This document shows positions 25,770 to 35,300 of a DNA stretch of 64,000 nucleotides, piece after piece. The stretch spans positions 248,001 through 312,000 of the forward strand of contig JBEHYT010000001.1 of the NCBI GenBank assembly GCA_048498035.1. The letters are read 5' to 3'. Origin of the DNA: CADEDV01 sp048498035. Its GTDB lineage: Bacteria > Bacteroidota > Bacteroidia > Chitinophagales > Chitinophagaceae. The position numbers were made by a program, and so were the translations under genes. The notes under the pieces were generated by a model. The model did no database searches, was not told where the DNA came from, and worked only from the letters and a program-made list of their open reading frames with translations. Each line of letters begins with the position of its first letter. The stretch's first letter is position 1.

Positions 25770-26765
25770 TTAGTTCAGTTCGATCCGGATGGTGTGACTG
25801 TTCAGGTAGGAGTTGGGTGATGCATTTTTCGTAGGACGAACAGAGACCGAGGCGGCAAACGGCTGAATTCCTTTCCGCATCAGGTCGGGCGGCCACAGCA
25901 TCACTCCTTTTGCATTCCAGTTACCATTTGCATCTACTGTAACTGTTTCAGAATAGATTGAATATTGCGCCAGTTTTTCATTGCTCTTTCTGTTGAATGC
26001 GTCGGAGATGGTTTCTCCGGTCTTTACGATGTTTAGTACGGGCGTTGTAAAGTTGACGAACTGTTGAAAAAGGCCGCTGCTCTTTTTTATTTTGACCATC
26101 GCGTACACGTACACATTAATTGCTACTGTTGATCCGGGAGTTCCTGTCCCTTTTGGTATAATGATGCTTCCGCTTGGAAGTTGTTGCTGATCTGTGTTGG
26201 AAGTGATCAATGCCGGGGCGTGTGTAGCATGTGTTGTGTTTTTGACGTTTTGTATGGCCTTGCCGGAGGAGGTAACTGCTTCAATTCTGTAGGAAGCATT
26301 TTCCTGGTTGGCGTCTACGCCAAAATATACGGGTGATGTTTTCCAGTTGCCGTTGGCATCTGCGGTAACTTTTTGAACAACCGGCGCAAATGTTTTGGTT
26401 TCACCAGTATTTGCGCCGGCGTTGCTGAGATAGAAATAAGGAGGATAAGACTTAATGGTTGGCGTAATGGTTATTGTGACCAGTTCCCCCGCTTGCGCAT
26501 AGCCGCTGATGGGTTTGCGGACTGACGTGCCGGTCAGTTCGTTTCCAGGGCTTTCAATATCTACTTTTTTTAATCGTTGATTGTTGCTGAGGTGTATGTT
26601 GCTAACCTGTTTATTGATTGTGCCGGTACCGTTGGATACGGGTTTTTTCTCCGTTTCGATAACGGTTGCTTTCCCGATATTTTTCGTGGTGGAAACTTTT
26701 ACATCTTTTTGCGCCCACAGGGAGCCTGTTGCCAGGACCAGGATTGTAGTTACGATTGTTTTCAT
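25770..26765 (-). CDS. Secreted Ig-like repeat protein, paralogue of 21652-22863
   Basis: This 331-residue protein has a signal peptide (MKTIVTTILVLATGSLWAQK), a low-complexity Lys/Thr segment, then two Ig-like modules (SPGNELTGTSVRKPISGYAQ, VTADANGNWKTSPVYFGV, then IIIPKGTGTPGSTVAINVYV, VTVDANGNWNAKGVMLW). The pattern of D-A-N-G-N-W strands is shared with the protein at 21652-22863. The two paralogues flank a LytTR two-component system, and this one faces that system tail-to-tail. A candidate inverted repeat (CATTCAGG / CCTGAATG, 26773 and 26813) lies upstream of its start. Confidence 0.77.
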   Translation of the reverse strand: MKTIVTTILVLATGSLWAQKDVKVSTTKNIGKATVIETEKKPVSNGTGTINKQVSNIHLSNNQRLKKVDIESPGNELTGTSVRKPISGYAQAGELVTITITPTIKSYPPYFYLSNAGANTGETKTFAPVVQKVTADANGNWKTSPVYFGVDANQENASYRIEAVTSSGKAIQNVKNTTHATHAPALITSNTDQQQLPSGSIIIPKGTGTPGSTVAINVYVYAMVKIKKSSGLFQQFVNFTTPVLNIVKTGETISDAFNRKSNEKLAQYSIYSETVTVDANGNWNAKGVMLWPPDLMRKGIQPFAASVSVRPTKNASPNSYLNSHTIRIELN

Positions 26766-27194
26766 ATTAATTCATTCAGGTAAAAAAATCATTTGGGGTG
26801 GTGGACGCTTCCCCTGAATGTGCTTAATACAAAGCTATGGCGTAGCGAAGTCGGCAATTCTTCAAATCGACGAACGACAAATTTTAAAGACAAATGAACT
26901 GGTGGCGATAACTGAAACCGTAGTTTAATGCAGTTGGGCATTGAAAAAAATAGTCAAGTGAAGGTGCGCTGGTAGGCAGTGTGCTGACGCGTTATTGGTT
27001 AGATCAGGATTTTGCCGTGGTCTTGTATATTATTATCGGAGCATTTGATACCGGGGGTTCCAGGCTGATAGGGGGCTAGCGTCATTGTCAGCGGGCAGGC
27101 ATCTGGTCTTTGAAAAAAATAGGTGCAGGTAAAGTCACTGCTAAGGACAATTATTTATCCTTAGCAGTGATAGGTTTTATTGCATGTGGTATTC
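26766..27194. other. Intergenic region upstream of Ig-like gene
   Basis: This 429-bp gap holds no credible gene. Two structures are visible. An 8-bp inverted repeat (CATTCAGG at 26773-26780, CCTGAATG at 26813-26820) lies just upstream of the Ig-like gene start. A 13-bp perfect hairpin lies at 27135-27170 near the 3' end of the haloperoxidase-like gene. Confidence 0.5.
27135..27170 (-). terminator. Perfect 13-bp hairpin, probable terminator
   Basis: Arms TCACTGCTAAGGA (27135-27147) and its exact complement (27158-27170) enclose a 10-nt AT-rich loop. It lies 24 bp beyond the stop of the gene at 27195-28016. On the minus strand it is followed by CTTTACC, so no strong T-run is present; the call rests on position and stem strength. 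Confidence 0.5.
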
Positions 27195-28016
27195 TTAACC
27201 CTTAATAAAGGCAAGAATGTCCTTGTTAATCGTAGCAGCTTCAGTAGTTGGCATTCCGTGCGGGAAACCTGGATAAGTAATCAGCTTGCCATGTTTGAGA
27301 AGTTTTATCGCTTTTAATGCGGTAATAGTGTAGGGAACGATCTGGTCGTCTTCGCCATGTAATACCAATACGGGGATGTCTACGTTCTTGAGATCGTCTG
27401 TAAAATCTGTTTCTGAAAATGCCTTTACACACTCCGTGTGCGCAAGAACGCTTCCGGTCATACCTTGTCTCCACCAATTGTCCCGCACGCCTTGTTTTTC
27501 CACAGCGCCTTCCCGGTTATAACCATAGAAGGCCAGCGAGAAATCTTTGAAATACTGGGGGCGGTTGGTGGCTGTTTGTAAGCGTATCTCATCGAAAATG
27601 CTCAGCGGCACGCCGTCCGGGTTATTTGCATTCTGCACCATGATAGGGGTTACCGCGCTTACCAGTACGGCTTTGGCTACACGGCCTTTGCCATACTTAT
27701 TCACGTAGTGAATTACTTCACCACCGCCGGTCGAGTGTCCAACATGCACTGCATTGGTTAAGCCCAGGGCTTCCACAAGTTCATTCACGTCTGAAGCGTA
27801 GGTATCCATTTCATGACCCGTTGCAGTTTGTGTAGATCGGCCATGACCGCGTCTGTCATGGGCAATTACCCTGAACCCTTCCTGCAGAAAGAACATCATT
27901 TGGGCGTCCCAGTCATCGCTGGATAGTGGCCACCCATGATGAAAGACGATCGGTTGGCCGGTACCCCAGTCCTTATAGTAAAGTTCTGTACCATCTTTAA
28001 GTTTTAGCATACTCAT
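27195..28016 (-). CDS. Alpha/beta hydrolase, non-heme chloroperoxidase-like
   Basis: This 273-residue cytoplasmic hydrolase has the oxyanion strand FHHGWPLSSDDWDAQ, HDRRGHGRST, the nucleophile elbow VGHSTGGGEVIHY (Ser of GHSTGG), the acid in VLHGEDDQIVPY and the His in YPGFPHGMPTT. This combination is the signature of the bacterial cofactor-free haloperoxidase / arylesterase group of alpha/beta hydrolases (family knowledge). The physiological reaction is more likely ester hydrolysis or perhydrolysis than halogenation. It stands alone with about 230 bp of AT-rich DNA upstream. Confidence 0.9.
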   Translation of the reverse strand: MSMLKLKDGTELYYKDWGTGQPIVFHHGWPLSSDDWDAQMMFFLQEGFRVIAHDRRGHGRSTQTATGHEMDTYASDVNELVEALGLTNAVHVGHSTGGGEVIHYVNKYGKGRVAKAVLVSAVTPIMVQNANNPDGVPLSIFDEIRLQTATNRPQYFKDFSLAFYGYNREGAVEKQGVRDNWWRQGMTGSVLAHTECVKAFSETDFTDDLKNVDIPVLVLHGEDDQIVPYTITALKAIKLLKHGKLITYPGFPHGMPTTEAATINKDILAFIKG

Positions 28017-28249
28017 ATTAGGTTTGTTTAAATATTAAAAGATATTCGAGATTGGACTAATTTATATATTGTTTATGGTTTAAATAAAAATATGTCGTTT
28101 TCTAATATTATTTAATTAAAATGAACGAATAAGTTTGATTTACAATGAATTAGACGGTTAAATATAGACTGGGTTGTTTTTCAACCACTATCTTGATAAC
28201 AACAAACTCATTTTTTCGGATAAAATGTGCAATGGTAACCGGATGATGA
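28017..28249. other. AT-rich intergenic DNA upstream of the hydrolase gene
   Basis: No gene is visible. The stretch is strongly AT-rich near 28050-28160 and presumably carries the promoter of the minus-strand hydrolase gene. A decayed gene end follows from 28250. Confidence 0.5.
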
Positions 28250-28390
28250 GTTGCGAATGCGAACGGGCAGGTGATCCGGAAAATTTCTATTACAAATCTG
28301 CAAACTCCCGTACCGGTTGACAACCTGGGCCAGGGGCTTTACTTGATAAAATTTGACGATGGCAGTGCGGCTCAATTTGTCAAACAATAG
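28250..28390 (+). pseudogene. Remnant of a T9SS sorting domain (gene 3' end)
   Basis: The frame from 28250 to the TAG at 28388-28390 reads ANANGQVIRKISITNLQTPV, then PVDNLGQGLYLIKFDDGS and AAQFVKQ. This is the second half of a type A T9SS C-terminal sorting domain: ANGQ turn, GLYLIKF strand and a KFVKQ-like end. An in-frame TGA at 28247-28249 closes the frame upstream, and no start or upstream domain is left. A strong intrinsic terminator sits 28 bp downstream, where a real gene would have it. The rest of the gene has been deleted or scrambled. Confidence 0.7.
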
Positions 28391-28418
28391 CGCATAGTAT
28401 CAGGTACAAGCTTTTCCG

Positions 28419-28449
28419 GTAATCGCTGTAAAGCAGCGATTACTATTTT
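28419..28449 (+). terminator. Intrinsic terminator of the T9SS gene remnant
   Basis: A 10-bp perfect stem (GTAATCGCTG / CAGCGATTAC) with a TAAAG loop is followed by TATTTT. It lies just behind the sorting-domain remnant and shields the kinase gene at 28615. Confidence 0.75.
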
Positions 28450-28465
28450 ATGTCGCAAACTAAGT

Positions 28466-28544
28466 TGATTATGGTAATCATGGTCCTGATTCACGTGGTG
28501 AAAAGCGATTCGTATTTTTCACTACCTTGTGGCACCACCACAAG
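28466..28544. promoter_or_regulatory. Two inverted repeats upstream of the propeller kinase
   Basis: Two short palindromes lie within the 165 bp between the terminator and the kinase start: TGATTA-TGG-TAATCA at 28466-28480, and CTTGTGG-CACCA-CCACAAG at 28526-28544. They are candidate operator sites for the kinase gene. No experiment or known motif supports a particular regulator. Confidence 0.35.
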
Positions 28545-28614
28545 AATCCACCAGGATACGAACCGCTGTTAGTTAGATTGGCATTGTTTCAAACATCAAT
28601 TACGGTACTTATTC

Positions 28615-31548
28615 ATGCGGCATTTTTTTCTGGGGAGCTTGCTTCTTTTGTTGTCCTGCGACGGCTTGACGCAGCCAGACAATTACAGCATTCTGCACTA
28701 TACGGCGGAGGAGGGATTACCCCAAAACAGCATAACCGGTATTGCTTTCGACCGTGCCGGGTACTGTTGGTTGGGCACGGAACTGGGCCTTGTACGTTTT
28801 GATGGCGTCCATTTTCGCACCTTCAATTCTGCCACAATAAAAGGACTTCGCTCCGACAGGATTCGTTTGCTGACCATGGACAGCTCGGGGCAGGTCTTTG
28901 GCCGAAATGATCAATGGCAGCTCCTGGTGGTCAGCGACAACGATTCATTCCGGTCACCTTCACCGCAGCTTTTAGGTAAAAATCAATCGCCCTATTGGCT
29001 TGTCAACGGGTATGTAACTCATCGAGCACTCTATCCCGCCGAACGGGCAGAATTAAGCGCAAATCCCTATGTGGCACGCCTTAAAAATGGCGATACCTAT
29101 TGTATTGTCGAAAGCCAGCTTCGTTACGGTGAAGCGAATGAATTTCAATCCATCTATACTATCAGGGATCCAAATGCAGAAAAATGGATGCCGGTTGATG
29201 AGTGTTTTGTGCTGTTCGATAATGCAGGTTTGAAAATCTGGAAAAAGGGACGACTGCTGCCAACAAGGCCGATTGGCGGCCCGCTTGCCAACAACCCTTC
29301 ATTTAAGAAAGGTCAATTTGTATGCTTGGATAGCTATGACCAGACCTATATTTATTCCGGTGGAACTGTATACAAAATTGCGATAGAAGATAACAGATTG
29401 ATGAGCGAAGAATTACTCACCGGTCTTCGCATACCCGTAATTAGCAAGATTTACTATCACGCTGCGGAACATCGGTATTACGTTGGCTCACTTGTAGATG
29501 GCCTTTATATTATTTCGGAATCGGATTTCAATTATCCGGCTCAACCGCCACAGGCAGCAGCAGAGGGATTTTTTGTGCAGGCGTTGACAAGCCAGGGCGA
29601 TATTATACGACAGCGGTTTTTATACCGTAACGGAAAGCAACCGGTTCGCCTGGGGGTTAACAGGATGGTAGGAGCGAGCTACTACTTAAACACCCGTCAG
29701 CAGCTCTATTATGGAAATGAGCCGGCACTTTACAGGTATGATCTGAAAACTGGCGTCAATCAAAAAGTACTGGACCTTGATACAAGACCTTCGTCCATTT
29801 ACCGAGACAAAACGGACAGCAGCGCTTTCATAGTTACTACCACATACTGTATCGAAAAGATTCAGGATGATACTTTAAAAGAAATTCGCAGGCTAACGGA
29901 TGGAGGGGCGATGCTTGGCTCGCTGCAATTGGGCCGCGATTCTTTCCTGCTTGCCACGGAAAATGGGGTGAGGTGGTATGATTTTGTTCAAAATAAGGTT
30001 TACAAAGTCCTGTTGGATTCAATTAACATCCGCTCATTATATCCTGAAGAAAACGGGAATCTGTGGATCTCAACTTATGGGAAAGGATTTTACATCTATC
30101 ATGAAGGTCGGCTAATACAACTGCCAACAGGTGGTCACAAAGGCTTGCTTACGATCCATAATTTTATCGACGACCGCAGGGGGAATTTCTGGTTGCCAAC
30201 CAACAACGGCCTTTTTGTAGTGCGTAAGAAAATGTTGGTTGATTACGCCGATGGAAAGCAGGACGACGTTCCGTACTATATGTATTCCACGCGCGACAAA
30301 CTGCGCACCAACGAGTTCAATGGAGGCTGTACACCCGGGTATATCTGGACCAGCGACAGCATGCTGTCACTTCCTTCAATAGCCGGTTTTGTAACCTTAC
30401 GTCCGGACCGGGCAAGGCTGCAATGGCCCGACAAGCGAATATATGTTGATGAGTTGCGCGTGGACAATGTGCCGGTCAACATGCCATTGGAAAGGCTGGA
30501 GCTCAGTCCGGATTTTAAACGTCTTTTTATCAGGGTCAGTAGTCCCTATTTTGCATCGCGTGAAAATATGCAGCTTGAATATATGCTGCGGGGTGTAGAC
30601 GATGACTGGCGACGTGTACCCGAAAGCGGCGAAATAGAGTTAAACCGCGTAAGTGCCGGCCACTATCAGCTTATTGTGCGCAAAAACCCCGGCGCAGACG
30701 TTGAGCAATATTTCCTACTGGCAATTTCTGTACGTCCCTGGTTTTATAACACCTGGTGGTTTTATTTGCTGGTGGTCATCGCTTTGTTGTTGATCACCTT
30801 TGGCATATCGCGGTGGCGCATCAAGCAGTTTCGTGACCGAAACCGTCGACTAAAAGCGATCATAGAAGAGCAAACCGGCGCCCTGGTGGAAAGTAACAGG
30901 ACTAAAGATCGGATCATTACAATGGTATTGCACGACCTTCGTTCACCTGTCCGATTTTTACACACCGTAACAACGATGCTTGCAAAAGACCATGAGAAGG
31001 GGAAAAGGGAAAATATGACGCAGGCACTGGAGTTATTGCAAAACAGCACCGCTGCACTGGATGAGTTTACGGAACAATTCTTTACATGGGCAACGAGTCA
31101 GCACCAGAAATTCAGGGTGATGAACGAATTATTTCCTTTACAGCCATTCCTGGCACAGTTGGCTGATCTTTACAGGGATCTTGCGGCGGGCAATGGGAAT
31201 AGGCTGGAAGTGGCGGCTAGTAGTATTTCTGTGTACACAGACCGGAATATTTTGTCTGTGATTATCCGAAACCTGCTGGATAATGCTAACAAACACACGA
31301 TGAATGGGACAATCCGTATTTCTGCGGATCGTAACGAAAATCGAATCGTAATTGCTGTTGCCGATACAGGGAGGGGCATGAGTGCTGCAATGCAGCATCG
31401 GTATTTCGATAAAGAGCGCGCCGCGGCGCAGAATGGTAATGGAAGCCTGATCGTATTAGGGCTCCTGGAAAAAATTGGCGGTCATCTTTCCATCGAAAGT
31501 GAAGAGGGAAAAGGAACTACTTTCCGAGTGGAATTGATTGTTCCGTGA
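28615..31548 (+). CDS. Two-component propeller sensor histidine kinase
   Basis: This 977-residue protein has a signal peptide (MRHFFLGSLLLLLSCDGLTQ). A long region (about 25-640) of two-component propeller blades follows (GLPQNSITGIAFDRAGYCWL, GTELGLVRFDGVHFRTF, NGNLWISTYGKGFYIY, RGNFWLPTNNGLFVV). Then come a Y_Y_Y domain (about 640-705), a transmembrane helix (about 714-732), a HisKA domain with H773 (MVLHDLRSPVRFLHTVTTML) and an ATPase domain (IIRNLLDNANKHT, VADTGRGM). It lacks the receiver/AraC tail of true hybrid systems, so it needs a separate regulator. Such sensors in this phylum often respond to polysaccharides or envelope cues. Its 3' end overlaps the convergent regulator gene by 32 bp. 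Confidence 0.92.
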   Translation: MRHFFLGSLLLLLSCDGLTQPDNYSILHYTAEEGLPQNSITGIAFDRAGYCWLGTELGLVRFDGVHFRTFNSATIKGLRSDRIRLLTMDSSGQVFGRNDQWQLLVVSDNDSFRSPSPQLLGKNQSPYWLVNGYVTHRALYPAERAELSANPYVARLKNGDTYCIVESQLRYGEANEFQSIYTIRDPNAEKWMPVDECFVLFDNAGLKIWKKGRLLPTRPIGGPLANNPSFKKGQFVCLDSYDQTYIYSGGTVYKIAIEDNRLMSEELLTGLRIPVISKIYYHAAEHRYYVGSLVDGLYIISESDFNYPAQPPQAAAEGFFVQALTSQGDIIRQRFLYRNGKQPVRLGVNRMVGASYYLNTRQQLYYGNEPALYRYDLKTGVNQKVLDLDTRPSSIYRDKTDSSAFIVTTTYCIEKIQDDTLKEIRRLTDGGAMLGSLQLGRDSFLLATENGVRWYDFVQNKVYKVLLDSINIRSLYPEENGNLWISTYGKGFYIYHEGRLIQLPTGGHKGLLTIHNFIDDRRGNFWLPTNNGLFVVRKKMLVDYADGKQDDVPYYMYSTRDKLRTNEFNGGCTPGYIWTSDSMLSLPSIAGFVTLRPDRARLQWPDKRIYVDELRVDNVPVNMPLERLELSPDFKRLFIRVSSPYFASRENMQLEYMLRGVDDDWRRVPESGEIELNRVSAGHYQLIVRKNPGADVEQYFLLAISVRPWFYNTWWFYLLVVIALLLITFGISRWRIKQFRDRNRRLKAIIEEQTGALVESNRTKDRIITMVLHDLRSPVRFLHTVTTMLAKDHEKGKRENMTQALELLQNSTAALDEFTEQFFTWATSQHQKFRVMNELFPLQPFLAQLADLYRDLAAGNGNRLEVAASSISVYTDRNILSVIIRNLLDNANKHTMNGTIRISADRNENRIVIAVADTGRGMSAAMQHRYFDKERAAAQNGNGSLIVLGLLEKIGGHLSIESEEGKGTTFRVELIVP

Positions 31549-32170
31549 TTAGAGAATGGGTGCGTGCCAACTCTGTCAGCTCAAACACGGAATTTACGTT
31601 CAGTTTTTTGAATACGCGACCTTTCAGCGTACTGGTTGTTGAAGAGCTAATGGAAAGCAGGTTGCTGATGTCCTGGACAGCCATTCCTTTCAGCATCAGA
31701 AGAGTAATTTCCAGTTCACGGCGGGAAAGCAGGTTGAATACATTATTGTCACCGCTGCCCGGCGCAAAAAATTTGCCGCGCATTTGAATCGGTATATAGA
31801 TTTCCCCGGCAATAATTGCCCTCAGCGCTTTCTTTAACTCGGTATCGCGTTCATTCTTGCTAATAAACCCATACACACCCATCCTGAATGCAAGTGGCGC
31901 AAAGAAGGACTCGGGGTTTACACTTATTATTAATACTTTAAGGTGGGGTTGGATGTTCATTGCTTTTTCGAGCAACGTAAAACCGCTTGGCTCCGGCATA
32001 TTCATATCGGTGACCAGGATGTCATATTCTTCTTTTCCCAGTTCCATCAGCACTTGTTCTCCATTGGAGGCCTGTCGAATGAAATGATTGTTGCTGTCAA
32101 TATCCCTTAGTAACATTTCGATGCCGAGGCGTACCACGGAATGGTCGTCTGCTATCAGGATTTTCGCCAT
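31517..32170 (-). CDS. NarL/FixJ-type response regulator
   Basis: This 217-residue regulator has a receiver domain (D8, D9; phosphoacceptor D55 in ILVTDMNMPEPSG; ISVNPE; K in GFISKNERD) and a LuxR helix-turn-helix at about 143-205 (FNLLSRRELEITLLMLKGMA, TTSTLKGRVFKKLNVNSVFE). It is encoded tail-to-tail with the propeller kinase (32-bp overlap) and head-to-head with the giant T9SS protein at 32376. It could pair with the kinase, regulate the giant protein, or both (inference). Confidence 0.9.
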   Translation of the reverse strand: MAKILIADDHSVVRLGIEMLLRDIDSNNHFIRQASNGEQVLMELGKEEYDILVTDMNMPEPSGFTLLEKAMNIQPHLKVLIISVNPESFFAPLAFRMGVYGFISKNERDTELKKALRAIIAGEIYIPIQMRGKFFAPGSGDNNVFNLLSRRELEITLLMLKGMAVQDISNLLSISSSTTSTLKGRVFKKLNVNSVFELTELARTHSLITEQSIPLGK

Positions 32171-32375
32171 TTACAAGTTGATTTGGACGGGTTTGGAATT
32201 TGACAAATGTTAGCTGTAATGCAATATTACGAATGATTACCAATCTAATCTACGTAGAAACCCAGGCGTGTGGCTTTATTTCTACAAAAATAAACCGGAC
32301 GTTTTTTTTTATTTGACGGTGCAATGCAAAAATGTGATCGGCATTGCAGTATTTCTATCCTTTAAATCCATTCCG

Positions 32376-35300
32376 ATGATAAAAAAGAATCCGTTCGGCT
32401 TATTCTATTTTTTACTTGCAGTTATACTGGCGTCCCTGGTGCTGCCCCAACGTGCAGATGCGCAGGTTTTTGAGAAACGCAGCCGCCTTTTCATTGGTTC
32501 ATTTACCGTAAAGGAGCTTGCGGCAGACAATGCGGGTAATACATACACCCTCGCGGTTACTACCTCCAATACATTTCCGATAACGATTGGTGATGCGGCC
32601 ACCGGAACAGGAAGCAAGAGCGTACTGGTAAAACATGACGCAGAGGGTAATATCCTATGGGCGCGATATCTGCCATTGAGCAGCACGGGCGCCGGCAACA
32701 GTATTTTTCAAACGATCGTTTTGAACAACGGTATGCTTTACGTGCTCGGCGGCACTACTGCCAGTGACGTTCCTGTTACTAACGGATCTGTCTTTGGCGG
32801 CGTGTCAGATGTTCTTTACGCACGCGTGAATGACGCAGGCACCCTTCTTACTTCGGCCTACCTGGGCGGCAATGGAACCGATGATGGGGCAGGGATGGCG
32901 CTGAAGGTAGACAACGGTAATATATATATTACATATACCACAACCTCTTCGGATATTGTAACCACAACCGGTCCGGCGTTTACCACCGGATATGATCACG
33001 TAGTGATGAAGATGGATCCGTTTGGCAATGTGGGCTACGCCACCTACACCGGCAGTGCATCTTCAACGGTTACCAATACGGACATCGTGTCACTGGCAGT
33101 TAACAATGGCGTTGCTGTATTGGGATTGTCGGTAAGCAGTTCCAATAATTTTACAACCACAGATGGCAGCTCGGTCTCCGGCGCATATGATTTTGGCGTG
33201 GTTAGCCTTGATGCAACTGGAAACAAGGTGTTTGCACGTGTATATGGAGGCACCGGGGATGAATACAGTCCGGTGGTGGCCATGAACGGGAATGATATTT
33301 TTATCTCTGGATACAGTACATCGCCCAATTATCCGGTTACAGATGGTAGTTCGTTCAGCGGAACAGATCGCAGGCATGTGCTTACGAAGTTTAGCAATAC
33401 CGGCTCTGTATTATTCAGTAGCAACCAGGCAGGGGTAACCAACACGGCTGATACACCGTTAATGCAGGTAAAGGATGGCTACGTGTACGTAATGGGTTCC
33501 AGCCAATCCAGTGTCCCTGCTATGAATCAAACCGATGCCACTTATTCAGGAACCAACTATCTAATTAAGTTAAATGCCGTATCCTGCCAGGTACAATTTG
33601 CTGTTTCCTTCGGTGGCATCCGGGTGTATGCTAATGCCAGGGGCACTGCATTTACGGTAGCGGATGACGGAAAAATCTACACGGCAACGCCCAGCCTCAA
33701 TGCCCTTCCCTCTACTACGGATGGCAGCGCCAAGAGCGGGCAGGGAGGAGCATTTGTTACTGGATTTACTCCAGAAGGAAAAATTTTTCTCCTTACTGCT
33801 AAGGCCAATGGTGCATTTGTGGGTAGTTCAACGGTGAGTCTTGCCACCTCACCCGGCAAATTGTTCATTGCAATAGCCGCCGTTTCGTCTTCAAGTGCAT
33901 ATATTCCCGTAACTGAGCCCACAGCAGCGCCTGGCACTACTTCTACACCACTTGCCTGGATGGTATTTGACGTATGTCCTCCAATGCCGGTCAACAATGT
34001 GATTGCGCCACTGACACAAACCGTTTGTAAAGAGGGATTCACCCAATCATTGATTGGCGATAAGGTCGCTTTTTCTTCTGCAAATATGCCGGTACCTGTG
34101 AAAGGGGCATTAACCTATCCGCAATTGGAAATCCAGGCGCGTTATCAATGGCAGACCAGTGCCGCTGCTACGGGTCCGTGGACCGATATTCCAGGTGTCG
34201 GTATCCAAAAAGACTATACACCTCCAGCCACTTCGGCCAACAGGTATTATCGCAGGTTGACATTGCCGCCACTTTCATGCGGCAATTCTCCCATCAGCAT
34301 TTCAGACGTAGCGGAAGTATTGGTGAGTAGTGATGTGGCGCCAACAGTTACCGCAGGCATTTATAATACTTGTGTAGGCACGCCGGTGGATGTGATGGTG
34401 AATGTAACAGGCGGCACTACGCCCTATGCCTTTACGTGGGATCAGGGTATCAGCAGCACTATTGAATCAGCCACGGTAACGCCTGTGGGCAATAGCGTAT
34501 ACACAGTAACAGTTACCGATAATGCGGGATGCAAACAAAACGGGCAGGTTATTGTAAATGCCTACCAGGCCGATGCGGGCGCCGTTTCAGTAGCCAGTTG
34601 CTCAGGCAGTCCGGTGCGTATCGGAACTCCCCCGCCGGCAGGACTTGCGGGTGTTACTTACGCATGGACTCCAGCAACAGGGCTCGATGATGCCACGGTG
34701 GCTCAGCCATTGGCATCCCCAACGGACACCACTGTATATACGGTGTCCATGACGGTGCCTGTTACGGGTGGGGGTACCTGCACAACAACAGATAATATTA
34801 CCGTGAACACAATTGATGCACCCACCACAGCCAACTTTGCCGGACCTGACGTAGCGGTATGTAAAGGTGGTACACTGGCCCTTGGAACGACTGCTGAAAG
34901 CGGATTTGGTTACACCTGGGCGCCTGGTAACTACCTGGATGCGGTTTCAGGAAGTACAACTTTGTTTAATGCGGGTTCTGAACAACCACAGCCTAATTCC
35001 TTCACTTACCATCTAACTGCCGCCAAAGGCGGGTGCACATTCACCGACGACGTTACTGTGTCCGTGCTGGAAGCAGATGCAGGTGAAGATCTCTGCGGCC
35101 CGCGCACGGTGGGAGTGGGTGATAAAATTCCGAATGTAGTAGGAAAAACTTACTTGTGGGAGAAGGTATCGGGTCCGGGTTCTATCACCGGCACCACTGA
35201 CACACCCGTTACAACGGTTTCTGCATCTGTTGGTGGTTCATCCATCTACCAGCTTACCGTTTCTTACCTCGGTGTAAGCTGCACAGACCAGGTAGTAGTG

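Noticed and set aside
28615..32170. Kinase and regulator as a single hybrid two-component protein
   Set aside because: They are on opposite strands; the kinase ends after the ATPase domain with no receiver.
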